A stretch of DNA of 64,000 nucleotides from Actinoplanes ianthinogenes (GTDB lineage Bacteria; Actinomycetota; Actinomycetes; Mycobacteriales; Micromonosporaceae), in the NCBI RefSeq assembly GCF_018324205.1, contig NZ_AP023356.1, forward strand, positions 9,120,501-9,184,500, given 5' to 3'. This document shows, in pieces, positions 1-9,922 of this stretch. A program made the translations under genes and the position numbers. Every line of letters begins with the position of its first letter. Within the stretch, counting starts at the first letter, position 1. The notes below the pieces were generated by a model. That model was not told the DNA's origin. It did not search any database and saw nothing but the letters and a program-made list of their open reading frames with translations.

Positions 1-423
1 GAAGAACCGGGTCATCGCGGTGCCCTCGAACAGGTCGCGCACCACGGCCCGGGCCAGGACGGTGCCCGCGGCCGCGCCCAGTGACTGGAGGATCCGGCCG
101 CCGAGCAGCCAGCCGACGGTCGGCGCCAGCGCGCACCAGAGGGATCCCGCGACGTACAGCGTCAGGCCGGCCAGCAGCGGCCGGCGCCGGCCCCAGGTGT
201 CCGAGAGCGGCCCGACGATCACCTGGCCGACGGCCAGCCCGACGACGAACACGGTCAGGGTGAGCTGGACCAGCAGCGCGCTGGTGTGCAGCTCGTGCGC
301 CATGCCGGGCATGGCCGGCAGGTACATGTCGATGGTGAGCGCGCCGAACGCGCTCAGCGAGCCCAGTATCAGGGCCAGCCGCGCCCGGTGTCCCGGCTGG
401 GCCGGCGCCTTAGTTATGAGCAC
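1..423 (-). CDS. MFS drug exporter, Bcr/CflA type (partial, C-terminus outside window)
   Basis: Only the first ~140 codons lie in the window; the gene runs off the left edge. The reading frame from GTG at 423 gives a typical Bcr/CflA start: LALILGSLSAFGALTIDMYL (TM1), then a second helix, the MFS loop signature GPLSDTWGRRRPLL and GRILQSLGAAAGTVLARAVV of TM4. Such inner-membrane proteins export drugs or metabolites by proton antiport. It is divergent from a MarR regulator at 453-905, and two palindromes cover its start codon, so it is probably the MarR target. The substrate cannot be told from sequence. The start is uncertain because no Shine-Dalgarno is visible. Confidence 0.85.
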   Translation of the reverse strand, partial: MLITKAPAQPGHRARLALILGSLSAFGALTIDMYLPAMPGMAHELHTSALLVQLTLTVFVVGLAVGQVIVGPLSDTWGRRRPLLAGLTLYVAGSLWCALAPTVGWLLGGRILQSLGAAAGTVLARAVVRDLFEGTAMTRFF

Positions 424-442
424 ATAATTATGGTGCCATAAT
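414..442. promoter_or_regulatory. Two MarR-type palindromic operators
   Basis: Two adjacent AT-rich inverted repeats stand out from the GC-rich background. TTATG-AGCA-CATAA lies at 414-427 and ATTATGG-TG-CCATAAT at 427-442. They lie between the MFS start (GTG at 423, inside the first repeat) and the MarR gene. Such paired sites are typical of MarR autoregulation plus control of a divergent exporter. Binding is inferred. Confidence 0.7.
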
Positions 443-452
443 CCACTACGCT

Positions 453-905
453 GTGGCCATGCCCCGTGACGACGCCGACGCCGTGCTGGCCGACCTGGCC
501 GATCTGATCCTCAACGTCGGCCGGCTGGTGCGCTCCCGGACGCCCGAGGAGAGCCCGCGGGTGGTGCCGCTCAACGAGACGGAGCGGCAGGTGATGCGCG
601 TCGTGGACCTGTATCCCGGCGCGGCGCCCAGCGAGATCGCCCGCCGGACCCGGTTGCAGCGCACCAACGTGAGCACGGCGCTGCGCGCGCTGGAGGGCAA
701 GGGGATGATCTCCCGCGCGGCCGCGGCCGGCCGGGGGGTGGCCGTGCACCCGACCGAGCTGGCCGCGTCCAACCTGCGGGTGCTGCGGGAGGGGTGGGCG
801 CGGGAGCTGGCCGGGGTTCTGGGCGACGACCTCGACGCGGTCCGGCAGTGCACGGAGCTGCTCGGCCGCCTGGAACAGCGCCTCACCGCCGATGAGCAAG
901 CCTGA
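453..905 (+). CDS. MarR family transcriptional regulator
   Basis: Protein of 150 aa (GTG 453; ATG 459 is equally possible). It has the MarR winged-helix layout: recognition region SEIARRTRLQRTNVSTALRA (about residues 50-70), wing GKGMISRAAAAGRGVAVH, and C-terminal dimerisation helices. It is divergent from the MFS exporter, with palindromes over the exporter start. It probably represses the exporter and itself until a ligand binds; the ligand is unknown. Confidence 0.85.
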   Translation: MAMPRDDADAVLADLADLILNVGRLVRSRTPEESPRVVPLNETERQVMRVVDLYPGAAPSEIARRTRLQRTNVSTALRALEGKGMISRAAAAGRGVAVHPTELAASNLRVLREGWARELAGVLGDDLDAVRQCTELLGRLEQRLTADEQA

Positions 906-963
906 TCGGTCCGCGCCTCAGGGCCATGGCGATCAGTGGTCTTGGTCAATAGCCTCGGGGGGT

Positions 964-1671
964 ATGAGTGATGTGATCCGTGCTGTCGGGTCCTGGTGTC
1001 TGCGGGTGCTGTGGGTGCTGGCCGCGGTTCTCGCGCTGGCCTTCGTGCTGATCGCGTATCACCTGTTCCGGATCGCGGGGCCGGACACGTTCGAGCGGGC
1101 CATCGCGGAGGCGCTGATCGAGATCGCGTTCGTCGTGCTCTTCGGTGCGGCCCTCACGCACCTGTTGCAGCGGGCGGCGCGGGTGCGAGCCGACGAGGAG
1201 GCGGCGCGCAGGGAACAGCTGGACTTCTTGCGCCGCTTGGCAGCCGTGCACAGTCAGGTGGCCTATGCGCAGCGTCTCATGGACGTTCACCGGTCCGGGA
1301 AGACCTATGCCGAGGAGCATCGCCGGCTGATGAGGGTCGTTCCCCTGCTTGAAGAGATCGACATGGATCTGAAGGCGGCGGAGGGGCTGTTCGGGGCGAA
1401 CCAGTCCGAGATCGAGGAGTCTGTCGAACAGATCGCCGCCTACCTCGCGAAAGGCGGCGCCGAGTACGGGCGCTGCCACGCGAGCGTCGATGCGGCGAGC
1501 CACGCCGACTCGGCCCGGACGATTTCCGATATGAGCGATGCGGCATGTGACCTGTCGTGGACGCTGGACTTCCTGAGCAGCGGGAAGGAATTCGTGGCCG
1601 GCTACCGGATTCCGCTCACCGCGGCGAAGGCTGCCATGCGCAAGCACGCCTATCGACCACGGGTGCGCTGA
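964..1671 (+). CDS. Membrane protein with two TM helices and a coiled coil, unknown function
   Basis: About 235 aa from ATG 964, which follows a GGGGGG stretch; an upstream frame opens at 892, overlapping the MarR gene, but its N-terminal part looks non-coding. Two helices (about residues 8-33 and 45-65) are followed by a long charged helical region rich in Arg, Glu and Ala (RVRADEEAARREQLDFLRR), likely cytoplasmic. I do not recognise a family. It sits between the MarR gene and the copper operon, but the operator at 1716 separates it from the latter. Confidence 0.7.
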   Translation: MSDVIRAVGSWCLRVLWVLAAVLALAFVLIAYHLFRIAGPDTFERAIAEALIEIAFVVLFGAALTHLLQRAARVRADEEAARREQLDFLRRLAAVHSQVAYAQRLMDVHRSGKTYAEEHRRLMRVVPLLEEIDMDLKAAEGLFGANQSEIEESVEQIAAYLAKGGAEYGRCHASVDAASHADSARTISDMSDAACDLSWTLDFLSSGKEFVAGYRIPLTAAKAAMRKHAYRPRVR

Positions 1672-1715
1672 CCAAGGGCTTGTACCGCGCCGGTGATAAA
1701 GCCGGCCCGGTGGGG

Positions 1716-1740
1716 TACCCCTGGGGGGTATGGGTATAAG
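1716..1740 (+). promoter_or_regulatory. CsoR-type copper operator and -10 region
   Basis: TACCCC-TGG-GGGGTA at 1716-1730 is an inverted repeat with 6-bp arms and matches the known GC-rich CsoR operator pattern. TATAAG at 1735-1740 just downstream is a plausible -10. It lies 64 nt before the CopZ-like gene. Copper would release CsoR and induce the operon. No csoR gene is in this window. Confidence 0.7.
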
Positions 1741-1793
1741 GTGATGGGGAGGCGGTGAGCATGCCGCCGTGGTTCTCGTGACAGGAGTTCGTG

Positions 1794-2000
1794 ATGGCGA
1801 CCCAGACCTACACCGTGACCGGGATGACCTGCTCGCACTGCGTCAGCTCGGTCAGCGCCGAGATCGGGCAACTGCCCGGGGTGACCGGAGTCCAGGTCGA
1901 CCTGGCGTCCGGCGCGGTCACCGTCACCAGCAACGACCCCCTCGACGAGACCACGGTCGCCGCGGCCGTCGACGAGGCCGGTTACGAGCTCACGAGGTGA
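1794..2000 (+). CDS. copZ: CopZ-like copper chaperone (HMA domain)
   Basis: A 68-aa cytoplasmic protein made of one heavy-metal-associated domain. The metal motif is GMTCSHC near residue 11, followed by the beta-alpha-beta-beta-alpha-beta pattern ending AAAVDEAGYEL. ATG 1794 is preceded by AGGAG at the right spacing. It is first in an operon with a His-rich secreted protein and CopA, so it likely hands Cu(I) to the ATPase. Confidence 0.92.
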   Translation: MATQTYTVTGMTCSHCVSSVSAEIGQLPGVTGVQVDLASGAVTVTSNDPLDETTVAAAVDEAGYELTR

Positions 2001-2005
2001 GAGCC

Positions 2006-2875
2006 ATGAACACCGCTGTGAAACTCGGCGGCTTCGGGATCGGGCTGGCGGCCGTGTTCACGGCCGCCCTCGGCCTCGGCCGCGTCGCCGGGCACACCCC
2101 GGCGCCGCCCGCCGCTCATGACGGCCACACCGCGGCCGAGCCCGTCGACGTCGTACCGGCCGGGCTTCAGATCAGCCAGGACGGTTACCGGCTGACGCCG
2201 CTCTCGGCCGCGTTGTCCACCGGCGCTCCGCGAGAATTCCGGTTCCGGATCACCGGACCGGACGGCGTGCCGGTCACCCACTACACCACCAGCCACGACA
2301 AGGATCTGCACCTGATCGTGGTCCGCCGCGACCTGTCCGGATTCCAGCACGTGCACCCGGCGCTCGCCGCGGACGGCACCTGGTCGATCCCCCTCGCGGT
2401 GCCCGCCGCCGGGCAGTATCGGGTGTTCGCCGACTTCCAGCCCACCGGGCACGACGGGCTCACCCTCGGGGCGGACGTGCCCGCGCCGGGCGACTACCGG
2501 CCGATCCCGCTGCCGGCGTCGGCCCGCACCGCCACCGTCGACGGATACACGGTGACCCTCACCGGCGACCTCACCCCGGGCGCCGCGTCCCGGCTGACCC
2601 TGTCGGTGAGCAGGGCCGGCCGGCCGGTCACCGACTTGCAGCCCTACCTGGGTGCGTACGGTCATCTGGTCGCCCTGCGCGACGGCGACCTGGCCTTCCT
2701 GCACGTGCACCCGGACGGCGAGCCCGGTGACGGCCGCACCGCGGCCGGGCCGGACGTCGTCTTCCACGCCGAGGTCCCGTCGACCGGCGCCTACCGGCTC
2801 TACCTGGACTTCCGGCACGGTGGGACAGTGCATACGGCGGAGTTCACCGCGGTCGCCGGCCGGACACACCCATGA
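2006..2875 (+). CDS. Membrane-anchored or secreted His-rich protein of the copper operon
   Basis: 289 aa. Residues 5-27 form a signal/anchor helix, then comes a His-containing linker (AAHDGHT). Two similar beta-rich repeats follow, each with H-L-x-x-x-R-D then F-x-H-V-H-P: HLIVVRRDLSGFQHVHP and HLVALRDGDLAFLHVHP. The spaced His residues suggest metal binding outside the membrane. The gene lies between copZ and copA (its stop overlaps an upstream copA ATG), which suggests a periplasm-like copper-binding role. The role is inferred from context; I know no characterised homologue. Confidence 0.75.
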   Translation: MNTAVKLGGFGIGLAAVFTAALGLGRVAGHTPAPPAAHDGHTAAEPVDVVPAGLQISQDGYRLTPLSAALSTGAPREFRFRITGPDGVPVTHYTTSHDKDLHLIVVRRDLSGFQHVHPALAADGTWSIPLAVPAAGQYRVFADFQPTGHDGLTLGADVPAPGDYRPIPLPASARTATVDGYTVTLTGDLTPGAASRLTLSVSRAGRPVTDLQPYLGAYGHLVALRDGDLAFLHVHPDGEPGDGRTAAGPDVVFHAEVPSTGAYRLYLDFRHGGTVHTAEFTAVAGRTHP

Positions 2876-2889
2876 AGAGGAGGACACCG

Positions 2890-5091
<2,202 letters not shown>

Positions 5092-5095
5092 GCGG

Positions 5096-5124
5096 GTGCC
5101 GGATCGGTGTCACCGATCCGGCAC
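5096..5124 (+). terminator. Hairpin terminator after copA
   Basis: A perfect 14-bp stem (GTGCCGGATCGGTG paired with its complement, 1-nt loop) starts 5 nt after the copA stop. There is no U-tract, as is common for actinobacterial terminators. Confidence 0.75.
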
Positions 5125-5160
5125 CTTCGCTTCGCCCGGCAACAGGTCTAGCGTTGGTCC

Positions 5161-6096
5161 ATGGCCGCGGTGTACGCCGAGACGTTCGACAGCCAGGATC
5201 TGGACCAGGTCGAGGAGTTCGTCAGCAGGATCTACTCGAAGATGCGGATCGGCGCCGTCGGCGAGCACACCCGCGCCCGCATCAACCGGCGGGCCCTGTC
5301 GCCCGAGGTGGGCTTCGACGATCTCGACTACAGCTTCGACATCGGATACGCCGCCGAACCACCGGACCTGCTGATCATCTGCGACGTCGTGTCGGAGACG
5401 ATCCGGTCGGGCGACGACACCTTCGGGCCCGGCGACCAGTTCCTGATCAGCCGGCCCGGGCTTCCGTACGCCGGGATGGCGCACTCGCCGCGACTCCGGT
5501 TCACACTGCTCGACCCGGCCCTGCTCGCCCGGACGGCCACCCCGGACGGCAGGCCGGTACGCCTGCTGGGCCATCGCCCGATCTCCGGGCGGGCCCAGTC
5601 ACAACTCCGCCGCGCCATCGCCTACGTCCGTGACGAGGTGATGGCGGCGCCGTGCGGGCCGATGACCCCGCTGATGATCTCCACGGCGAGCCAGTTGCTG
5701 GCCGCGAGCGTGCTGCACACCTACCCCAACACGGCCATGGGCGAGACGACCCGGATCGATCGCCGCGACGCGGGCCGGGGCGCGCTGCGCCGGGCCGTGG
5801 CGTTCGTCGAGAACAACCCGGAGCTGGATCTCACCGTGGCCGACATCGCCCGAGCGGCCGGTGTGACCCCACGCGCGCTGCAACTGATCTTCCGCCGGGA
5901 GCTCGACACCACCCCGATGGCCCACCTGCGCCGGATCCGGCTCGACCGCGCCCACCACCAACTGCGCGCGGCGACCGCGGGCGGCCGGGAGACCGTCGCC
6001 GCCATCGCCGTACGCTGGGGGTTCACTCCCGCCCGCTTCGCGCGGCAGTACCTTGCCGCGTACGGGCAACTGCCCAGCCGGACCCTGCGCGAGTGA
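5161..6096 (+). CDS. AraC family transcriptional regulator
   Basis: 311 aa. The N-terminal ~190 residues form a cupin-like sensing domain (AraC-binding-like: SFDIGYAAEPPDLLIICDV). The C-terminal ~100 residues hold the double HTH: LTVADIARAAGVTPRALQLI and the second helix VAAIAVRWGFTPARFARQY. The serine hydrolase gene begins 67 nt downstream behind a conserved promoter element. The inducer is unknown. Confidence 0.88.
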   Translation: MAAVYAETFDSQDLDQVEEFVSRIYSKMRIGAVGEHTRARINRRALSPEVGFDDLDYSFDIGYAAEPPDLLIICDVVSETIRSGDDTFGPGDQFLISRPGLPYAGMAHSPRLRFTLLDPALLARTATPDGRPVRLLGHRPISGRAQSQLRRAIAYVRDEVMAAPCGPMTPLMISTASQLLAASVLHTYPNTAMGETTRIDRRDAGRGALRRAVAFVENNPELDLTVADIARAAGVTPRALQLIFRRELDTTPMAHLRRIRLDRAHHQLRAATAGGRETVAAIAVRWGFTPARFARQYLAAYGQLPSRTLRE

Positions 6097-6101
6097 TCAG
6101 G

Positions 6102-6160
6102 TATCGCGAACGTATCGAAAACCGCATACGCCGCCGCAACCGCCGCTCGTCTTGAGTGGA
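6102..6160 (+). promoter_or_regulatory. Promoter element A with 11-nt spaced TATCG repeats
   Basis: TATCG occurs at 6102-6106 and 6113-6117, followed by AAAACCGCATACGCC. The same arrangement recurs before the VanZ gene (7349-7380), with the second TATCG 47 nt before the ATG in both cases. An 11-nt period suits an OmpR-type regulator bound to direct repeats. No clear Shine-Dalgarno precedes ATG 6164, so the transcript may be leaderless. Confidence 0.6.
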
Positions 6161-6163
6161 CGG

Positions 6164-7342
6164 ATGAACCCGATCACTTCCCAACCGGTCGACCGCCGAC
6201 GAGTGCTCGCCCTGGGCGGGCTGACGGCCGCCGCGGTGCCACTGGCCGGCCTGCAAGACACGCCCGCCGCCGGGGACTACGACCGATATCTGCGGCAGCT
6301 GGCCGCCGCGGGCCGGTTCTCCGGCGTGGTGCTCCTCTCGCACCGGGGCCGGACGGTCCTGTCCCGGGCCTACGGCATGGCCGACGAGCAGCGGCGGATC
6401 CCCAACCAGCCGGGCACCGCGTTCAGCCTCAGCTCGGCCGGCAAGCCGTTCTGCGCCGTCGCCGTCCTGCAACTGGCCCAGCGCGGCAAGCTTCAGCTCG
6501 ACGACCCGATCGGCAAGCACCTGAGCGGCTTCGCCACGGAGGTGGCCGAGCAGGTCACCATCCACCACCTGCTCTCCGGCTGCTCCGGGCTGGTCTCGCC
6601 GCCCGAGGAGGTGCGCCGCGTCTTCCACAGCCGCGACGAGGTGCACGAGTTCTTCGTGCGGCGCGCCCGTCAGGCCAGGCTGGTGGGTGTTCCCTGGGTG
6701 CCCAGCACCGAGCACGCGGAGGCCGAGGCGATCATCCCGCCGCTGGTCGTGGAGGCGGTGTCCGGGATGACGTACTGGGACTACGTGCAGAAACACATCT
6801 TCGACCGCTGTGGCATGACCGGCTCCGGCTTCTTCACCCGCGACCAGTGGCTGCGCGACCCGCACCTCGCCCACCCGTACATGCAGGTGGCCGACGGCCG
6901 CGTCGTGGACGCCCTGCACCACCTCGACCAGGGCAGCCCGTTCGACTACGTGCTGGGCAAGAACCCGGGGCGCGCGTTCATCGACGCTCCCGGGGACGGC
7001 GGCTTCGCCACCGCGCCGGACCTGGTCCGCTTCGTCCGGGCACTGGGCGACGGCACGCTGCTGGACCGGCCCTGGGCCGACGTGCTGACCGCCGCCCGGA
7101 TCCCGCACGGGTCCGGCTCGTTCGCGGGCTACGGCCTGGTGGCCGACATCGTCGGCGGCCAGTGGATGTTCCAGCGGGCCGGCGGCAATCCCGGCGTCGG
7201 CGCCAACTGGAGCAGCTACCCGGACACCGGCTGGACCGGCGTCATCCTCGCCAACCGTGACGGTGCGTCCCTGATCGACGTCCTCGCGCAGGAGACGCTC
7301 GCCGTCACCGGAGTCTGGACCGGCGGCGGCGCGGGCGGCTGA
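6164..7342 (+). CDS. Secreted serine hydrolase, beta-lactamase/PBP4-like fold
   Basis: 392 aa with a Tat-like signal (DRRRVLALGGLTAAAVPLAG). It belongs to the serine beta-lactamase-like superfamily: the SxxK motif is visible as SSAGK (~residue 89), with flanking LQLDDPIGKHL and VTIHHLLSGCSGL typical of the family. The usual Tyr motif (YSN) is replaced in the region PSTEHAEAEAI, and the usual HxG is replaced by AGGNPG, so catalysis may be altered or lost. The promoter matches that of the next gene, suggesting co-regulation with VanZ and the two-component system. The substrate is unknown. Confidence 0.8.
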   Translation: MNPITSQPVDRRRVLALGGLTAAAVPLAGLQDTPAAGDYDRYLRQLAAAGRFSGVVLLSHRGRTVLSRAYGMADEQRRIPNQPGTAFSLSSAGKPFCAVAVLQLAQRGKLQLDDPIGKHLSGFATEVAEQVTIHHLLSGCSGLVSPPEEVRRVFHSRDEVHEFFVRRARQARLVGVPWVPSTEHAEAEAIIPPLVVEAVSGMTYWDYVQKHIFDRCGMTGSGFFTRDQWLRDPHLAHPYMQVADGRVVDALHHLDQGSPFDYVLGKNPGRAFIDAPGDGGFATAPDLVRFVRALGDGTLLDRPWADVLTAARIPHGSGSFAGYGLVADIVGGQWMFQRAGGNPGVGANWSSYPDTGWTGVILANRDGASLIDVLAQETLAVTGVWTGGGAGG

Positions 7343-7348
7343 GCGGTG

Positions 7349-7404
7349 TATCGCCGGCATATCGAAAACCGCATACGCCCTGGCAACGGCCCACCGCCTG
7401 TAAT
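7349..7404 (+). promoter_or_regulatory. Promoter element B, copy of element A
   Basis: TATCG at 7349-7353 and 7360-7364 is followed by AAAACCGCATACGCC and GCAAC, as in element A. TGTAAT at 7399-7404 could be a -10, giving a leaderless transcript from ATG 7411. The conserved spacing to the start codon is strong evidence for shared control. Confidence 0.6.
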
Positions 7405-7410
7405 GAACAC

Positions 7411-8073
7411 ATGAACCGCACCGCAAGGGTCACGACGGCGCTCGTGGCGATCCTGGGCATGGCGGGCGTCCTGTTCCTGATCCGGGGCCCGCTGCTGATG
7501 ACCGCCCCGGCCTGCCTGTCCGGGCGCTGGCACGGCTGCTACGACACCTTCAACGGCCCACTGCTGATGATGCTGCTCGGCCTGCCGCTGCCGGCCCTGC
7601 TGGTGTGGGCGCTGGCCCGCTTCCGCAGGGCCGCCGGCGGCCTGGCGTGGCGGCTGTCGGCGGCCGAGGTGGGCATGGTCTACGGGACGGTCCCGATGGT
7701 CTGGCTGACCCTGCAACCCGGCCCGGGCGCCGGGATCGTCCCGGGCCGGGTCAGCCTGGTCCCGCTGATCGACCTGATGACGATGGGCCCGATCGGGATC
7801 GGCGGCAACCTGCTGGTCTTCGCCGCGCTGGGCTTCTTCGCCCCGATGCGCTTCGCCGCGCTGGCCTCCGTGCCGCGGATCCTGGCGCTCGGCGCAGCCT
7901 GCTCGGTCGTGGTCGAGACCGCTCAATACGTCTTCCAGCTGGACCGGGTCTCGTCCGTCGACGACGTCCTGGTCAACGCGACCGGCGCCGCCCTGGCCGC
8001 GCTCGCGTCGCGCCGCTGGTGGCGCACCCGCACGCGGCAACCGGCACATAAGGTTCAGGAATGCGTGTATTGA
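7411..8073 (+). CDS. VanZ-like membrane protein
   Basis: 220 aa, largely hydrophobic, about five TM helices. The C-terminal part has the VanZ pattern: NLLVFAALGFFAPMRF, VVVETAQYVFQ and SVDDVLVNATGAALAAL. VanZ-like proteins are linked to glycopeptide tolerance, mechanism unclear. The 3' end overlaps the response regulator start by 13 nt, so it is translationally coupled to the two-component system. Confidence 0.85.
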   Translation: MNRTARVTTALVAILGMAGVLFLIRGPLLMTAPACLSGRWHGCYDTFNGPLLMMLLGLPLPALLVWALARFRRAAGGLAWRLSAAEVGMVYGTVPMVWLTLQPGPGAGIVPGRVSLVPLIDLMTMGPIGIGGNLLVFAALGFFAPMRFAALASVPRILALGAACSVVVETAQYVFQLDRVSSVDDVLVNATGAALAALASRRWWRTRTRQPAHKVQECVY

Positions 8074-8732
8074 TCGTGGAGGACGAGCCCGACCTGGCCG
8101 AGGCCGTCCGGGACGGGCTGCGGCTGGAGGCGATCGCCGCCGACATCGCCGGCGACGGCGACACCGCGCTGGAGCTGCTCGGCGTCAACGCCTACGACCT
8201 GGCCGTGCTGGACCGCGACGTCCCCGGGCCGTCCGGCGACGAGATCGCCCGGCGCATCGTCGCCTCGGGCAGCGGCATCCCGATCCTCATGCTCACCGCC
8301 GCCGACCGGATCGACGACAAGGCCTCCGGTTTCGAGCTGGGCGCCGACGACTACCTCACCAAGCCGTTCGACCTGCGCGAGCTGGTGCTGCGGCTGCGGG
8401 CCCTGGACCGCCGGCGCGGGCACGCCCGGCCACCGGTCCGCGAGATCGCCGGCCTGCGGGTGGACCCGTTCCGCCGGGAGGTGTTCCGCGACGGCCGCTA
8501 CGTCGCACTCACCCGCAAGCAGTTCGCCGTGCTGGAGGTCCTCGTCGCCGCCGAGGGCGGGGTCGTCAGCGCCGAGGACCTGCTGGAGCGTGCCTGGGAC
8601 GAGAATGCCGACCCGCTCACCAACGCCGTCCGGATCACCGTCTCCGCCCTGCGCAAACGCCTCGGCGAGCCGTGGATCATCGCCACCGTCCCCGGTGTCG
8701 GCTACCGCATCGACACCGGGAGCCCGCAGTGA
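8061..8732 (+). CDS. OmpR/PhoB family response regulator
   Basis: 223 aa. The receiver domain has the acidic pocket (VEDEP), phosphoacceptor D51 in LAVLDRDVPG, and Lys in DYLTKPFD. The C-terminal winged helix ends VPGVGYRIDTG. It lies in an operon with VanZ (overlap) and the kinase (GTGA overlap). A natural candidate for its target is the 11-nt repeat in front of 6164 and 7411. Confidence 0.93.
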   Translation: MRVLIVEDEPDLAEAVRDGLRLEAIAADIAGDGDTALELLGVNAYDLAVLDRDVPGPSGDEIARRIVASGSGIPILMLTAADRIDDKASGFELGADDYLTKPFDLRELVLRLRALDRRRGHARPPVREIAGLRVDPFRREVFRDGRYVALTRKQFAVLEVLVAAEGGVVSAEDLLERAWDENADPLTNAVRITVSALRKRLGEPWIIATVPGVGYRIDTGSPQ

Positions 8733-9808
8733 GCGCTCATTTCAAACTCACCCTCAGCTACGTCGGGTTCCTCATGCTCGCCGGCGCCCTGCTGCTCGCG
8801 ACGGTCTGGGTGTTCCTGCTGCGTTACGTCCCGGACCGCGCGCTCCTGATTCCCGCCTCGCCCGGACTCCCCGCCGGCAGCGTCTTCCCGGTCCGGTCCG
8901 ATCTGCTGCGGGCCTTCGCCCCGCGGGCGGCCGAAGCCCTCCTCTTCCTGCTGCTGTTCGGGCTCATCGGAGGCTGGATCCTGGCCGGCCGGATGCTCGC
9001 GCCGCTGACCCGGATCACCGAGGCGGCCCGGACGGCCGGGAGCGGCTCGCTGTCGCACCGGATCCGGATGACCGACCGGCACGACGAGTTCCGCCAGCTC
9101 TCCGACACCTTCGACGCGATGCTCGACCAGCTCGAATCACACGTCGCCGAGCAGCGCAGGTTCGCCGCGAACGCGTCGCACGAGCTGCGCACCCCGCTGG
9201 CCATCTCCCGGACGCTGCTCGACGTCGCCCGCCGCGACCCCGCCCACGACCCGCTCCTCGACCGCCTGCACGCCGCCAACCAGCGGGCGATCGACCTCAT
9301 CGAGGCGCTGCTGCTGCTCAGCCGCGGCGACAGCGGTACCTTCACCCGCGAGGACGTCGACCTCTCGCTGCTCGCCGAGGAGGCCGCCGAAACCCTGCTG
9401 CCCCTCGCCGAGCAGCGCGACATCGCCCTGGAGGTCACCGGCGGGGCGGCGCAGGTCAACGGCTCTGCCGAGCTGCTGTCCCGCCTGGTGACGAACCTGG
9501 TGCAGAACGCGATCGTCCACAACCTGCCCACCGGCGGCGCCGTGACCGTCCACACCGCGACGGAGGGCGTCACCGGCGTGCTGCGGGTGGAGAACACCGG
9601 CCCGCGGCTGCCACCCGATCTGATCCCGACCCTGACCGAGCCCTTCCAGCGCGGCACCGAACGCGTCCGCACCGACGAGCACGCCGCCGTCGGGCTCGGC
9701 CTGGCCATCGTGCACAGCGTGGTCCGAGCCCACCACGGGACGCTCGACCTCACACCGCGCCGGAGCGGTGGCCTGCTCGTCACCGTGCGCCTGCCTGGAT
9801 CGGGATGA
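8729..9808 (+). CDS. Sensor histidine kinase with HAMP
   Basis: 359 aa from GTG 8729, whose codon overlaps the regulator stop. Two TM helices (about 10-32 and 72-90) bracket a short extracellular loop. HAMP follows, then the HisKA H-box (ASHELRTPLAI, His ~153) and HATPase motifs (NLVQNAI, GLGLAIVHSVV). It is the cognate kinase of the 8061 regulator. The small sensor loop suggests an envelope or membrane signal. Confidence 0.92.
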   Translation: MSAHFKLTLSYVGFLMLAGALLLATVWVFLLRYVPDRALLIPASPGLPAGSVFPVRSDLLRAFAPRAAEALLFLLLFGLIGGWILAGRMLAPLTRITEAARTAGSGSLSHRIRMTDRHDEFRQLSDTFDAMLDQLESHVAEQRRFAANASHELRTPLAISRTLLDVARRDPAHDPLLDRLHAANQRAIDLIEALLLLSRGDSGTFTREDVDLSLLAEEAAETLLPLAEQRDIALEVTGGAAQVNGSAELLSRLVTNLVQNAIVHNLPTGGAVTVHTATEGVTGVLRVENTGPRLPPDLIPTLTEPFQRGTERVRTDEHAAVGLGLAIVHSVVRAHHGTLDLTPRRSGGLLVTVRLPGSG

Positions 9809-9922
9809 AGCTCGCCGCGTGCCGTCTAGTGCCTCGTTTTTGAATGTTGGCCGTGTAATCCGTCGGTTTGAAGCCGCTTCGGGCATGGTGTCTCGCTCGC
9901 TGTTGTGTGGGGGTGATGCCGG

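Noticed and set aside
892..963. Upstream start for the 964 membrane protein
   Set aside because: The added residues overlap the MarR 3' end and show no conserved or coding pattern.
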